A DNA stretch of 64,000 nucleotides from Mycolicibacterium nivoides (GCF_003855255.1 NZ_CP034072.1:1240001-1304000), one strand, 5' to 3'; positions 47,033 through 56,098 are shown, counted from the stretch's first letter. A program made the numbers and translations. The notes: generated by a model not told the origin, from the sequence alone.

Positions 47033-48738
47033 CCGAGGTATTACCGGATCTGGTTGCGCGGACCGATCGGGCGCCGGTCCGGTTGGTCGACATCTCAGAT
47101 CTCGAGGTCAGCTTCGGCACCGGAGACCATCGCCGCAGGGTGGTGCACGGCGTATCCCTGCATGTCGACGCAGGGGAGTGCCTGGCCATCGTCGGAGAAT
47201 CCGGGTCGGGCAAGAGCGTCACCGCGCGCACTCTGCTGGGTCTGACCGGTACAGGCCCGAATTCCCCAGCGCGGGTGAGGGCGAACCGCCTTGAGGTCGC
47301 GGGCGAATCGGTACTGGGATACCGCGACCGGGACTGGCGAGCCGTGCGCGGCAAGCAGGTCGGGTTCGTGTTGCAGGACGCCCTGGTGTCCCTGGACCCG
47401 CTGCGCAGCGTCGGCGGGGAGATCGCCGAAACGTTGCGGCTGCATCGCTTCGGCAACCGCGCTCGACGCGCTGCCCGGGTGATCGAATTGCTCACCGCCG
47501 TAGGGGTTCCGGAGCCTCAACTGCGCGCCCGCCAGCTCCCGCACGAATTGTCGGGCGGTCAACGCCAGCGTGCGTTGATCGCATCGGCAATCGCACTGGA
47601 CCCACCGCTGCTCATCGCGGATGAGCCGACCACCGCGCTGGATGTCACGGTGCAGGCCCAGATCCTCGACCTGCTGGCCGAGATGAAGGCGCGCGGCACC
47701 GGCCTCATCGTGATCAGCCATGACCTGGCTGTGGTGAGCCGGCTGGCCGACCGGGTGGCGGTGATGCGCGGCGGCCGAGTGGTGGAACAAGGGCCGGTGG
47801 CCGAGGTGCTCACCGCTCCATCGCATCCTTATACCCAGTCGCTGCTCGACGCGGTACCCGCCGCGCACCGCAAGGGCACCCGATTGTCGGGTGTGCCGCC
47901 GCGCCCGGTACATCCGGTGCGTCGCAGTGCGCCGCCTGCCGACGGAATCCTGCTGCGCGCTGACGGTTTGGTGAAACGCTTCATCGGGCCAGACGGAGTG
48001 GCCCGCGTGGCCGTCAACCATGTGTCGTTCAGCCTGGGGGTCGGCGAGACTCTTGGCATCGTCGGGGAATCCGGATCGGGCAAGACCACCACGGCACGGC
48101 TGGCGCTGGCCCTGTTGGATCCCGACGACGGCGCCGTACAGTTGGCCGGCGAACCGTGGACTGAGGCGGCCGAGGCCCAGCGGCGGCCCCGGCGCCGCCG
48201 GATCTCGGTGATCTACCAGGACCCGCTCGGATCATTCGATCCGCGTTGGACGGTGCGCCGGATCATCGACGATGCCCTGCCAACCGATCTGTTCTCGGAT
48301 GCCGACGCCCGCCGGCGTCGCACCGAGGAGCTGCTCGGTGATGTCGGCCTGGACCGGGAACACCTGGACCGTCGGCCACTGTTGTTGTCCGGCGGCCAGC
48401 GTCAGAGGGTCGCGATCGCCCGAGCGCTGGCTTCCGAGCCGGACGTGATCGTCTGCGACGAACCGGTGTCCGCACTCGACGTCACCATCCAGGCTCAGGT
48501 GCTCGACCTGCTGACCGACCTGCAGGACCGACTCAAGCTGTCCTACCTGTTCATCTCGCACGACCTCGGTGTCATCCACCACATGGCCGACCGGGTTCTG
48601 GTGATGCGTCATGGCTGTGTCGTCGAGTCAGGCCCGGCTGCAGCCATTTTCGACAATCCGCAGGATCCATACACCCGTGAGCTGCTCGCGAGTCTCCCGA
48701 CTGGCGAGTCCGAATCCGTTGCCGGAGGTTTACCGTGA
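47029..48738 (+). CDS. Fused double ATP-binding protein, DppD-DppF type
   Basis: 569 residues containing two complete peptide-type ATPases. First half: Walker A GESGSGKS (56-63), signature LSGGQRQRALIASAI, Walker B LLIADEPTTALD and SHDLAVV. Second half: Walker A GESGSGKT (from about 346), the YQDPLGSFDPR motif typical of DppF, LSGGQRQRVAIARAL and VIVCDEPVSALD. Each half ends with the oligopeptide-family tail HPYTQSLL or DPYTRELL. ATG 47029 overlaps the upstream stop; a longer frame to 46828 runs inside the permease gene and is not needed. Confidence 0.93.
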   Translation: MTEVLPDLVARTDRAPVRLVDISDLEVSFGTGDHRRRVVHGVSLHVDAGECLAIVGESGSGKSVTARTLLGLTGTGPNSPARVRANRLEVAGESVLGYRDRDWRAVRGKQVGFVLQDALVSLDPLRSVGGEIAETLRLHRFGNRARRAARVIELLTAVGVPEPQLRARQLPHELSGGQRQRALIASAIALDPPLLIADEPTTALDVTVQAQILDLLAEMKARGTGLIVISHDLAVVSRLADRVAVMRGGRVVEQGPVAEVLTAPSHPYTQSLLDAVPAAHRKGTRLSGVPPRPVHPVRRSAPPADGILLRADGLVKRFIGPDGVARVAVNHVSFSLGVGETLGIVGESGSGKTTTARLALALLDPDDGAVQLAGEPWTEAAEAQRRPRRRRISVIYQDPLGSFDPRWTVRRIIDDALPTDLFSDADARRRRTEELLGDVGLDREHLDRRPLLLSGGQRQRVAIARALASEPDVIVCDEPVSALDVTIQAQVLDLLTDLQDRLKLSYLFISHDLGVIHHMADRVLVMRHGCVVESGPAAAIFDNPQDPYTRELLASLPTGESESVAGGLP

Positions 48739-50105
48739 CCCGCCAGATCGTGCTCAATGCGTTCGACATGAACTGCGTCGCCCATATCGTCGCCGGAACA
48801 TGGCGGCATCCGGAGTCGCAGGCGGTGCGCTACAAGGACATCGACTACTGGCTGGACCTGGCCAAGGTGCTCGAGCGTGGTCTGTTCGACGGACTGTTCA
48901 TCGCCGATGTACTCGGCATCTACGACGTCTACGGGGGTGGTCCGGCGGCCGCGCTGCGTTCGGGTGCCCAGGTCCCCGTGAACGACCCACTGCTCGTGGT
49001 GCCGGCAATGGCCACCGTTACCAAGAATCTCGGCTTCGGCATCACCGCAGCCACATCGTTCGAACATCCGTATTCATTCGCCCGGAGGATGTCGACCCTG
49101 GATCACCTCACCAAGGGCAGGGTGGGCTGGAACATCGTCACCGGGTACCTCGAGAGCGCCGCGCGGAACCACGGGCTGGACACCATCACCCCGCACGCGG
49201 ATCGTTACGACATCGCCGACGAGTACACCGAGGTGTTGTACAAGCTGTGGGAGGGCTCGTGGGAGGACGACGCCGTCGGCGTCGCACCGGATCGGGCGAC
49301 CTATGCGGACCCGGCCAAGGTGCACCCGATCGCCCATGACGGCAAGCATTTCCGAGTTCCCGGGATCCACCTGTGCGAGCCCTCGCTGCAGCGCACCCCG
49401 GTGCTCTACCAAGCAGGCGCATCCAGCCGCGGCCGACAGTTCGGAGCCGAGAACGCCGAGGTGATCTTCATCGGTGCACCGACCAAGGAGATACTCCGTG
49501 AGGCGGTGACCGATATCCGGGCCCGCGCCGCGGCGGCCGGACGTGATCCCTATGACGTGAAGATCGTCAACGGCCACGTGGTGGTGACCGGTGCCACCGA
49601 ACAGGCCGCGCAGGCCCGCTACGACGAGTTCCGGCGCTATACCGATCCCGAAGGTGCCCTTGCGCTGTGGTCCGGGTGGCTCGGAACCGACCTGTCCCGT
49701 TTCGACCTTGATGACCCGGTTGCGGTCACCGACAACGAGTTCCTGAAGTCCTCGGTGGAGATGTTCGGCCAGGGACAGTGGACGTTGCGGGATTTCATCG
49801 ACGCGAAAGCCATCGACGCCGAAGGCGGGTTCACCGTCGGCTCGCCGACCCAGGTGGCCGACGAGCTGCAGGCGTGGGTGGAGGAAACCGATGTCGACGG
49901 GTTCAACCTCACCAACGTGATCACACCGGGGTCCTTCGTCGATTTCGTCGACCATGTAGTGCCGGAGCTGCAACGGCGCGGGCTGTACAAGACGTCGTAT
50001 GAGGAAGGAACCCTGCGCCACAAGCTGTTCGGCCGCGGACCCCGACTGCCCGAGACCCACCGCGCCGCCAACTATCGCCACGCCAACCAGGAGGCAATCC
50101 GATGA
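48735..50105 (+). CDS. LLM-class flavin-dependent monooxygenase (NtaA/SnaA/DszA family)
   Basis: 456 residues. The bacterial-luciferase-like barrel of the NtaA/SnaA/DszA group: LNAFDMNCVAHIVAGTWRHP at the N-terminus, FDGLFIADVLGIYDVY, ITAATSFEHPYSFARRMSTLDHLTKGRVGWNIVTGYLESAARNHG (pieces along residues 95-140), YQAGASSRGRQFGAENAEVIF, and GFNLTNVITPGSFVDFVDHVVPELQRRG near the end. These enzymes use FMNH2 from a separate reductase to oxygenate substrates, including sulfones and chelators. GTG 48735 overlaps the ATPase stop (GTGA). Confidence 0.92.
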   Translation: MTRQIVLNAFDMNCVAHIVAGTWRHPESQAVRYKDIDYWLDLAKVLERGLFDGLFIADVLGIYDVYGGGPAAALRSGAQVPVNDPLLVVPAMATVTKNLGFGITAATSFEHPYSFARRMSTLDHLTKGRVGWNIVTGYLESAARNHGLDTITPHADRYDIADEYTEVLYKLWEGSWEDDAVGVAPDRATYADPAKVHPIAHDGKHFRVPGIHLCEPSLQRTPVLYQAGASSRGRQFGAENAEVIFIGAPTKEILREAVTDIRARAAAAGRDPYDVKIVNGHVVVTGATEQAAQARYDEFRRYTDPEGALALWSGWLGTDLSRFDLDDPVAVTDNEFLKSSVEMFGQGQWTLRDFIDAKAIDAEGGFTVGSPTQVADELQAWVEETDVDGFNLTNVITPGSFVDFVDHVVPELQRRGLYKTSYEEGTLRHKLFGRGPRLPETHRAANYRHANQEAIR

Positions 50106-51319
50106 CATCCATCACTGTTGAACCCGTCACCTACGGATCTGAGCGGCTCGCCAAGCTGATCGCGGCTATCGGCGAGGGCGCGCTGGAACGCGAACGCACC
50201 GGCGAACGGCCGTTCGCCGCAATCGAGCTCATCCGCGCCGAGCGTCTCGGTGCGCTGCGCGTGCCCAGCGCCGACGGTGGCGGGGGAGCGAGTCTGCGTG
50301 AACTGTTCACCCTGGTGATCGAATTGGCGACCGCCGACGTGAACGTTGCGCACATCCTGCGCGGGCATTTCTCCCACGTCGAGGAGCGGCTGCGGCTCGA
50401 TGCCGAGCAGCGCCGCCGGGTGACCGAGTTGGCACTGTCCGGCGCGATCGTCGGCAACGCCTCGACCGAACTGGGCTCGACCCCGGCCGGCGGGTTCACC
50501 TGGCAGACCAAGCTCACCCGCGACGGTGACGGATATCGGCTCAACGGGAAGAAGTTCTTCACCACCGGCACGCTGTACGCCGACTATGCCGAGGTGCTGG
50601 CCAGCAATCCCGAGGGTGCGTCGGTGATCGCTCTGGTTCCCACCGACCGGCCGGGATTCACTGTGGTCGACGACTGGGACGGGATGGGGCAGCGCGCTAC
50701 CGGGACCGGCACCGCGACCTTCGAGGACATCGCGGTATCCGCCGACGAGGTGCTGGAGTTCGCGCCGCCGAACGCCGACGACGAAGAGCAGTCGCTGTAC
50801 CTGTCCGGCGCGTTCTTCCAGCTGTACGTGACGGCATTGGAAGTCGGTGTGGTGCACGCACTCCGCAATGACGCGGTGGCGCATGTACTTCAGCGGCCCC
50901 GGAGCTTCGCCTGGGCACCCACCCCCACGGCCGCCGATGACCCGCTGCTGCAGCGCGAGATCGGTGAGATCGCGGCCGCCGCATACGCCGGGCAGGCCAC
51001 GGTGCTGGCCGCCGCCGACGCCCTGGCCGTGGCGTTCGCGGCCGACAGCAGCGGGACCGACCCGGGCCTCGAACTCGCCCATGAGGCGTCCACGCAGGCC
51101 GCGGCGGCCAAGATCGTCGTCGATGCCCTGGCGCAGAAGGCGGCGGGGCAGATCTTCGATGTCGGCGGGGCATCGGTGGTGCGGCAGTCGCATCTGCTCG
51201 ATCGGCATTGGCGCAATATCCGGACGCTGGCCTCACACAACCCGTCGTCATACAAGGCACAGGCGCTCGGCGCCCTTCACGTGCGTGGCACCCGGCTGCC
51301 TGGCAGCGGCTACTTCTGA
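50102..51319 (+). CDS. Acyl-CoA-dehydrogenase-fold flavin monooxygenase, DszC/SfnB-like
   Basis: 405 residues with the acyl-CoA dehydrogenase fold but the features of DszC/SfnB-type oxygenases: VIELATADVNVAHILRGHF, GNASTELGS, GYRLNGKKFFTTGTLYADY, DDWDGMGQRATGTGTATFEDI, and a C-terminus with QIFDVGGASVVRQSHLLDRHWRNIRTLASHNP. It lacks the usual catalytic-Glu context of true dehydrogenases as far as I can see. In the Dsz and Sfn systems such enzymes add oxygen to organosulfur compounds. ATG overlaps the LLM stop (ATGA). Last gene of the operon. Confidence 0.88.
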   Translation: MTSITVEPVTYGSERLAKLIAAIGEGALERERTGERPFAAIELIRAERLGALRVPSADGGGGASLRELFTLVIELATADVNVAHILRGHFSHVEERLRLDAEQRRRVTELALSGAIVGNASTELGSTPAGGFTWQTKLTRDGDGYRLNGKKFFTTGTLYADYAEVLASNPEGASVIALVPTDRPGFTVVDDWDGMGQRATGTGTATFEDIAVSADEVLEFAPPNADDEEQSLYLSGAFFQLYVTALEVGVVHALRNDAVAHVLQRPRSFAWAPTPTAADDPLLQREIGEIAAAAYAGQATVLAAADALAVAFAADSSGTDPGLELAHEASTQAAAAKIVVDALAQKAAGQIFDVGGASVVRQSHLLDRHWRNIRTLASHNPSSYKAQALGALHVRGTRLPGSGYF

Positions 51320-51346
51320 TCCGACTGGGCTCCCGCATCGGCAGGA

Positions 51347-51814
51347 TCAGCGGCGGAACACCACCCACCGCATCGCGCTGTACATGTAGACCGCCTCGCA
51401 GCCGCCGGCAACGATGCGGGCCAGGTGGTACTCGACACCCACGGCGGCCAGCCCGCTGGATACCCCCAGGATGAACGCCAGGTAGTTGATCACGACGACC
51501 GCCACGTACACCGTCAGCTGAGGACCGACAGCAGCATGCGAGCGGAAGTTCAGGGTCCGGTTCAAGTAGTACGCGAGACCGAAGGCCGCGGCGTATCCGA
51601 CGGTCACCGCGAGCGGTAGCGGTACCCGGAATACGCCGTGCAGGAGCGTGAGGATCGCCAGGTCGACGCCGAAGGTGAAGGTATTGATCACCGCAAAGCC
51701 GAGAAATGTCGGGGCCACAAGAGAATTCAGAGGCGCCGGCAGGGCGTGCACGACCAGTACGCACAACCGGTGGAACCGCTCGGCGGTGGATACCCGGCTT
51801 CGTTCGTCTCGCAC
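51347..51814 (-). CDS. GtrA-like membrane protein
   Basis: About 155 residues with four membrane segments and the GtrA pattern: FLGFAVINTFTFGVDLAIL, VGYAAAFGLAYYLNRTLNF, YVAVVVINYLAF and AMRWVVFRR at the end. GtrA proteins are linked to flipping or handling of polyprenyl-linked sugars. The start is uncertain: GTG 51814 is used, but the frame is open to a GTG at 51898; neither has a good ribosome site. The last 30 bases lie close to the converging flavoenzyme gene. Confidence 0.72.
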   Translation of the reverse strand: MRDERSRVSTAERFHRLCVLVVHALPAPLNSLVAPTFLGFAVINTFTFGVDLAILTLLHGVFRVPLPLAVTVGYAAAFGLAYYLNRTLNFRSHAAVGPQLTVYVAVVVINYLAFILGVSSGLAAVGVEYHLARIVAGGCEAVYMYSAMRWVVFRR

Positions 51815-51839
51815 ATGGACACCGTGGCATCGGAAGGTG

Positions 51840-51917
51840 TCAGGTTCGTGAGCGCCGGGCGAACTCCGTGAAGTAGTCGACGGTATCGACATCGCCACGG
51901 TTGGTCTCGATGCTCAC
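51840..51917 (-). CDS. Possible 25-residue peptide coupled to the SnoaL gene
   Basis: A GTG at 51917 overlaps the TGA of the SnoaL-like gene as GTGA and opens a 25-codon frame (M-S-I-E-T-N-R-G-D-V then DTVDYFTEFARRSRT). The layout is that of a coupled gene, and the composition is protein-like. It may be a genuine micro-protein, the stump of a lost third gene, or chance. Confidence 0.3.
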   Translation of the reverse strand: MSIETNRGDVDTVDYFTEFARRSRT

Positions 51918-52402
51918 TCCGAGATCTCAACTCCCTCGTAGCTGGTCAGCATCTCGATGTTGGGCAACGCCATCTGCAGGTAGACGTCGATGTGGCGGAT
52001 CTTGTCGTCGGCGGTGAACTCGTACACCGAGATCGAGTTGACCACCGACTCGAAATCGCCCATCTTCGTGCGTTCCTCGAGCTCGAGGAACACCACACCG
52101 TCGACCTCGCTGACCCGTTTGAACAAGCCGTCCCATTCCGAGGTGGTCGCCCAGTTGGTCAGAAAGCCGGTGTACTGGTCCCAGTTCATCACTTCTTTGA
52201 AGTTGCCCACCCGTTCGAACTCATCGATGGCGACCAGCTCCGCCAGCGGGGCCCAGCCTTCGACCCCGAAACCGGGTTGCTTGGCGGCGTCCACGAGCCG
52301 TTGGGTGGTGACCGCGTACCGCACCGCCGCGCGGCTCCGGCCGGTGTAATCGTCGACGACCTCACTGACATGCTTCAACGAGAAATCCTCTTCTGTAGTC
52401 AT
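51914..52402 (-). CDS. SnoaL/NTF2-fold protein, probable small subunit or partner of the Rieske oxygenase
   Basis: 162 residues, a size and fold like the beta subunits of ring-hydroxylating dioxygenases. The cone-barrel pattern is visible: YTGRSRAAVRYAVTTQRLV, VMNWDQYTGFLTNWA, VVFLELEERTKMGDFESVVNSISVYEFTADDKIRHIDVYLQ. It starts 17 bp downstream of the Rieske gene on the same strand. It could also be a separate SnoaL-type isomerase. Confidence 0.75.
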   Translation of the reverse strand: MTTEEDFSLKHVSEVVDDYTGRSRAAVRYAVTTQRLVDAAKQPGFGVEGWAPLAELVAIDEFERVGNFKEVMNWDQYTGFLTNWATTSEWDGLFKRVSEVDGVVFLELEERTKMGDFESVVNSISVYEFTADDKIRHIDVYLQMALPNIEMLTSYEGVEISE

Positions 52403-52419
52403 TTTCGAGACAGGATGGA

Positions 52420-53778
52420 TCAGGAGTGGACGCCGGCCGATTCGAGGTACTTGTCGATGACCGAATGGAAGTGCGCGATGACGACTTCTTCCTTGACCAG
52501 GGCCATGTGCTCAAGCGCAGTGTTGCGCAACCCGATCTGCTGTCGGGGCATCTGCTCGTAATCCTGTTGCAGCGCTTCGAAATACTTGTAGCTGCCGGCC
52601 TCGTCGACGACGATCGGTGAGGCTGTGAACGCGGCTTTGGCCTCGTCCGGCAACCACATGTAGCTGGCGACGTGCCAGATGCACCGGTTGGGGTCTCCGT
52701 CGGGATGGGGCAGCGACATGATGATGTGCGCTTCGCCGGCGCGGATGGTCATGAAGAAGTTCGGGAACCACACCCATCCGTGGTTGTCGCTCATCTGAGC
52801 GTCGGTCAGCCCGCTGACGTCAAGTCCCATGGCGGTCAAGGTGTCTCGCGTCGCCTTCTGCAGCAGCGTGCGGGCGGTGACCCCCTCGGGAAAATTCAGC
52901 GACCCGTCGTCGCCGCGGTATTCGGCGACGAGTTCCTGGAAGCGGGGGATTACCGCGACAGTGGAGGGGAAGGTCTCGGGTAGGTCCATGATTCCGTCGA
53001 CCTGATGCTCCGGGGTGGCGCCGACGACGTCGAACGGTGCCATCGACACACTGTGCTGCTCGAAGAACCGGTACCGGCTGGTGGCGGGATCGATGTTGAT
53101 CACCCGCAAGAGCTGGGGGTGGATACCGTCGATGTGGTAACCCTCCTGGAAGGCGTCGAGCACGACCTTCCAGTTGCAGTCGATGGCTTCGGTCACATCC
53201 ATCACGGTGACCATCTCATCGAGGTGGTACGGCGCCAGCATGGTCGCCACCTCGTCGCCGATGAAGTCCGCCAACGGAGCTGCATCCGGGTCCGGATTGA
53301 GGAAGATGAACCCGGCGAAGGTGTCCACCGCGACCTCGATCAACCCATGTGTGTCCTTGTCGATCGGACCGGCCAGCGCCTCCCGCAACATGCCCTTGAG
53401 GCGGCCATCCAGGTCGTATGACCACAGGTGGTACTGGCACAGGAAGCCGCGCTTGGCATTCCCGCGGGCCTCGCGGCACAGCGCGTTGCCCCGATGACGG
53501 CAGGCATTGACGAACGCGCGAATCGCGTCGTCCTTGCCGCGCACGATGATGTAGGACTGATCGAAGATCCGGTACTGCTTCCAGTCGCCGGCCTTGGTCA
53601 ACTCATCGACCCGACCGACCACCTGCCAGACCTTCTTCCAGATCGAATCACGCTCCTGGGCAACAAATTCCGGTGCGACGTAGCGACTCGTCGGAATCTC
53701 CATCCGATACGCATCCGGGGCGATGTCGTCCAGGCGGGTGGCGTTCTCGACCCAATCTCCGGGGCGTGCTGTCTGCAC
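52420..53778 (-). CDS. Rieske [2Fe-2S] aromatic-ring-hydroxylating oxygenase, large subunit
   Basis: 452 residues. Rieske cluster ligands C93-R-H95 and C114-x-x-H117 are intact. The mononuclear iron site follows in DAFQEGYHIDGIHPQ (two His), with a distal Asp expected near the C-terminus. GTG 53778 has AGGAGG seven bases upstream, a strong ribosome site. It is followed by the SnoaL-like partner, but no ferredoxin or reductase is present, so electrons must come from elsewhere. The substrate is unknown; large subunits of this kind oxidise aromatics, steroids or quaternary amines. Confidence 0.92.
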   Translation of the reverse strand: MQTARPGDWVENATRLDDIAPDAYRMEIPTSRYVAPEFVAQERDSIWKKVWQVVGRVDELTKAGDWKQYRIFDQSYIIVRGKDDAIRAFVNACRHRGNALCREARGNAKRGFLCQYHLWSYDLDGRLKGMLREALAGPIDKDTHGLIEVAVDTFAGFIFLNPDPDAAPLADFIGDEVATMLAPYHLDEMVTVMDVTEAIDCNWKVVLDAFQEGYHIDGIHPQLLRVINIDPATSRYRFFEQHSVSMAPFDVVGATPEHQVDGIMDLPETFPSTVAVIPRFQELVAEYRGDDGSLNFPEGVTARTLLQKATRDTLTAMGLDVSGLTDAQMSDNHGWVWFPNFFMTIRAGEAHIIMSLPHPDGDPNRCIWHVASYMWLPDEAKAAFTASPIVVDEAGSYKYFEALQQDYEQMPRQQIGLRNTALEHMALVKEEVVIAHFHSVIDKYLESAGVHS

Positions 53779-54233
53779 GGGCGGACCTCCTCGATCGATA
53801 TGTGGGCGGGTGAGGTGTCGCTGACGGCCGGTTGTTCCCCGCCCTGTCGGCGCCAGTGGTGGTTGTGACTGCGGTCACCACTATACATAGGCGTATGTCT
53901 TATACATCTGTGAATATAGACGGGCAAAGCGCGGCGATCGTGGGGGTGTTCCGGGTGCGGTCTCAGTTGGAGCTCATGGCTGAAAGTGCGGAGCAGGCGG
54001 TGATCTGGGCTGCGGGCTGATCTGCGACCGGGCGGACCCCGACGGCGTACCCCACCATCGGCTCAGCTTTGCTGCGCGGGCCTTCAAGGCGCTGGCGCTG
54101 ACGGCTTGTGGACGCCCTGGCCCCGTCGGAGAGATCGAGACGTTCCGCCCCACCGACCTGCGGTGGTCAATTGGCCCATCTGCTGGCCGGACCGTGACAA
54201 CACAAGTGCAATGACCTTTGACAGGATGGGGCT
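53779..54233. other. 455-bp divergent intergenic region between the Rieske and TetR genes
   Basis: No convincing gene. It holds the Rieske ribosome site (AGGAGG), a GTGAC-TGCG-GTCAC inverted repeat (about 53865-53878), an AT-rich stretch with repeats around 53880-53910, and the TetR ribosome site just before 54234. A 41-codon frame from ATG 53894 lacks a ribosome site. Confidence 0.5.
53880..53907 (-). promoter_or_regulatory. Probable Rieske promoter -10 within an operator-like repeat
   Basis: On the minus strand TATAGT (53885-53880) is a good -10. It touches the inverted repeat ACATA-GGCG-TATGT (53885-53898), and TATACAT occurs twice, 19 bases apart (53882-53888 and 53901-53907). A repressor bound here would block the promoter; the divergent TetR protein is the obvious candidate. 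Confidence 0.45.
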
Positions 54234-54851
54234 ATGGCCGAACGCTGGACCAAACAACGCCGCCTGGAGCACACCCGCAACGTCCTGCTGGACGCCGCTG
54301 AGGAGGTGTTTGCGCGCAAGGGGTTTGACGGGGCCGCGCTCGAAGACATCGCGGAGGTCGGGGGCTACACGCGCGGTGCCATCTACTCCCATTTCGGGAG
54401 CAAGGCCGAGTTGTTCCTGGCGGTCATCGAACGGCAGCGCGAACAATTCCTCGACGGGTTCGCCGACGTCATCGCGACGTTTCACCGGCTCGAGGACCTC
54501 GACGCCGACGAACTCGGCGATCGGTGGCGGGACCTGGTCGCCGCCGAGGGGCCCGACCGCGCAGTTCTCGGATCCGAGTACACGCTGTTCTTGCTGCGCA
54601 ATCCCGAGGCGCGGGAGCGCGTGGCCGCACAGCGGGAGGAGACGGTTCGCGCCCTCGCCGACTACGTCTCCAAAGGCGCTGCCCGGTTGGGAGGCCACCT
54701 GAGCATCCCTGCGCTGGACCTGGCCCGGGTCATTCTGGCTGCCAACGACGGCGTGACGCTCAACAGCCTGCTCGATGACCAGGCGGTTTACCGGCCGTTC
54801 CTTCGGATGGTTCTGGCCAATATCGTTGTCCCCAAGGGGAACAACTTGTGA
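54234..54851 (+). CDS. TetR-family transcriptional regulator
   Basis: 205 residues. The N-terminal helix-turn-helix (about 8-55) has [44 protein letters not shown] in pieces, close to the AcrR consensus. The C-terminal ligand domain is not assignable. It is divergent from the Rieske gene and translationally coupled (GTGA) to the EamA exporter, so it probably controls the exporter and perhaps the oxygenase. Ribosome site AGGATGGGG just upstream of ATG 54234. Confidence 0.92.
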   Translation: MAERWTKQRRLEHTRNVLLDAAEEVFARKGFDGAALEDIAEVGGYTRGAIYSHFGSKAELFLAVIERQREQFLDGFADVIATFHRLEDLDADELGDRWRDLVAAEGPDRAVLGSEYTLFLLRNPEARERVAAQREETVRALADYVSKGAARLGGHLSIPALDLARVILAANDGVTLNSLLDDQAVYRPFLRMVLANIVVPKGNNL

Positions 54852-55720
54852 CCAAGACCGGACATCCGGCGCGCACCGGCGCGCTGATGGCCATGGCCTC
54901 CATGCTGTGCGTGCAGATCGGGCTCGCGGTTGCGGTCGGTCTGATCGATGACATCGGAGCCGAGGGTGCTGCGTGGCTGCGCCTGGCGTGGGCCGGCGTT
55001 CTGATGCTCGTGATCGTGCGGCCGCGCCCGTCGGCCTTCACCAAATCCGCATTCTGGACCTGCGTCGCGCTCGGCGTGGTCACGGCCGGAGTGACGATGC
55101 TCTTCATGGCGGCGCTGTCCCGGATCCCGCTCGGCACAGCCAGTGCGCTGGAATTCCTCGGCCCGCTCGGGGTCGCCGTGGCCCACGGGAAGGGGCGCAA
55201 TCGGGTGCTGTGGCCCGGGCTGGCAGCGGCCGGCGTGGTGCTGCTCACCGAGCCCTGGACGGGCGACGTCGACCTCATCGGTGTGCTCTACGCGCTGTGT
55301 GCCGCGCTGTGCTGGGCCTGCTACATCCTGCTGACGCAACGGGTCGGCGACGAGGTGGCCGGCATCAAGGGGCTGGCGGTGTCCATGCCCGTCGCCGGCC
55401 TGGTCGGCACCGCGGTTGTCGGGCCGTCGGTGTTTCCTCAGCTGACGCCGCAGTTGCTGCTTATCGGCGTGGGGCTCGCGATCCTGCTGCCGGTGATCCC
55501 GTTCGCCCTCGAGATGTCTGCGCTGCGGTACCTGAGCACGGCCGCGTTCGGAACGCTGATGGCCCTGGAGCCGGCGTTTGCCATGCTGGTCGGTTTCGTT
55601 CTGCTCCACCAGGTCCCGGCCCCGGCCGCCGTGATCGGCATTTGCCTCGTGGTGGCTGCCGGGATCGGCGCGGCGCGTACCGGGGCGCGTACGACGCCGG
55701 TCCCTGCCGAGATCGGCTGA
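54848..55720 (+). CDS. EamA/RhtA-family exporter (drug/metabolite transporter)
   Basis: 290 residues with ten membrane segments in two EamA repeats. RhtA-like features: [54 protein letters not shown], and [18 protein letters not shown] in the second repeat. Such proteins export amino acids or small metabolites. Coupled to the TetR gene by GTGA. Confidence 0.9.
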   Translation: MTKTGHPARTGALMAMASMLCVQIGLAVAVGLIDDIGAEGAAWLRLAWAGVLMLVIVRPRPSAFTKSAFWTCVALGVVTAGVTMLFMAALSRIPLGTASALEFLGPLGVAVAHGKGRNRVLWPGLAAAGVVLLTEPWTGDVDLIGVLYALCAALCWACYILLTQRVGDEVAGIKGLAVSMPVAGLVGTAVVGPSVFPQLTPQLLLIGVGLAILLPVIPFALEMSALRYLSTAAFGTLMALEPAFAMLVGFVLLHQVPAPAAVIGICLVVAAGIGAARTGARTTPVPAEIG

Positions 55721-55739
55721 TCAGGTTACGCTGGCGCCA

Positions 55740-56096
55740 ATGGCACGTGGAATCTTCAATTCCCCGATCTCCCGCTGGTTCAATGCGGCCGCCGTGGGCC
55801 TCACCCGAGTTCCGGTGCTCGGCCGGTGGATCGGCCACGGTGTGGTGGTCATCCGGTACACCGGGCGCCGGTCGGGTCGCACGTTCGAGACTCCGGTTTC
55901 CGTGACGCGCGACGGCAACGAGGTGACCATCAACGTGATGGCGCCGGACAGCAAGAACTGGTGGCGCAACTTCCTCGACGGGGGCGGTCAGCTCACCTTG
56001 CTGAACCTGGACGGCAGCGACCGTACGGGGCACGCCGTTGCCCACCGTGACGGCCACGGCAAAGTGGCCGTCACGGTGCGACTCGACGCGACCTGA
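55740..56096 (+). CDS. Deazaflavin (F420)-dependent nitroreductase family protein
   Basis: 118 residues, short for the DDN family but with its pattern: NSPISRWFNAAAVGLTR, VVVIRYTGRRSGRTFETPVSVTRDGNEV, NWWRNFLDGG and a final strand. The family uses cofactor F420 in mycobacteria, although short members may not bind it well. It ends two bases before the converging potC stop, leaving no room for a terminator. Confidence 0.85.
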   Translation: MARGIFNSPISRWFNAAAVGLTRVPVLGRWIGHGVVVIRYTGRRSGRTFETPVSVTRDGNEVTINVMAPDSKNWWRNFLDGGGQLTLLNLDGSDRTGHAVAHRDGHGKVAVTVRLDAT

Positions 56097-56098
56097 CG

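Noticed and set aside
53894..54020. 41-codon frame starting ATG in the Rieske-TetR gap
   Set aside because: No ribosome site, starts inside the operator-like repeat, and no recognisable sequence.
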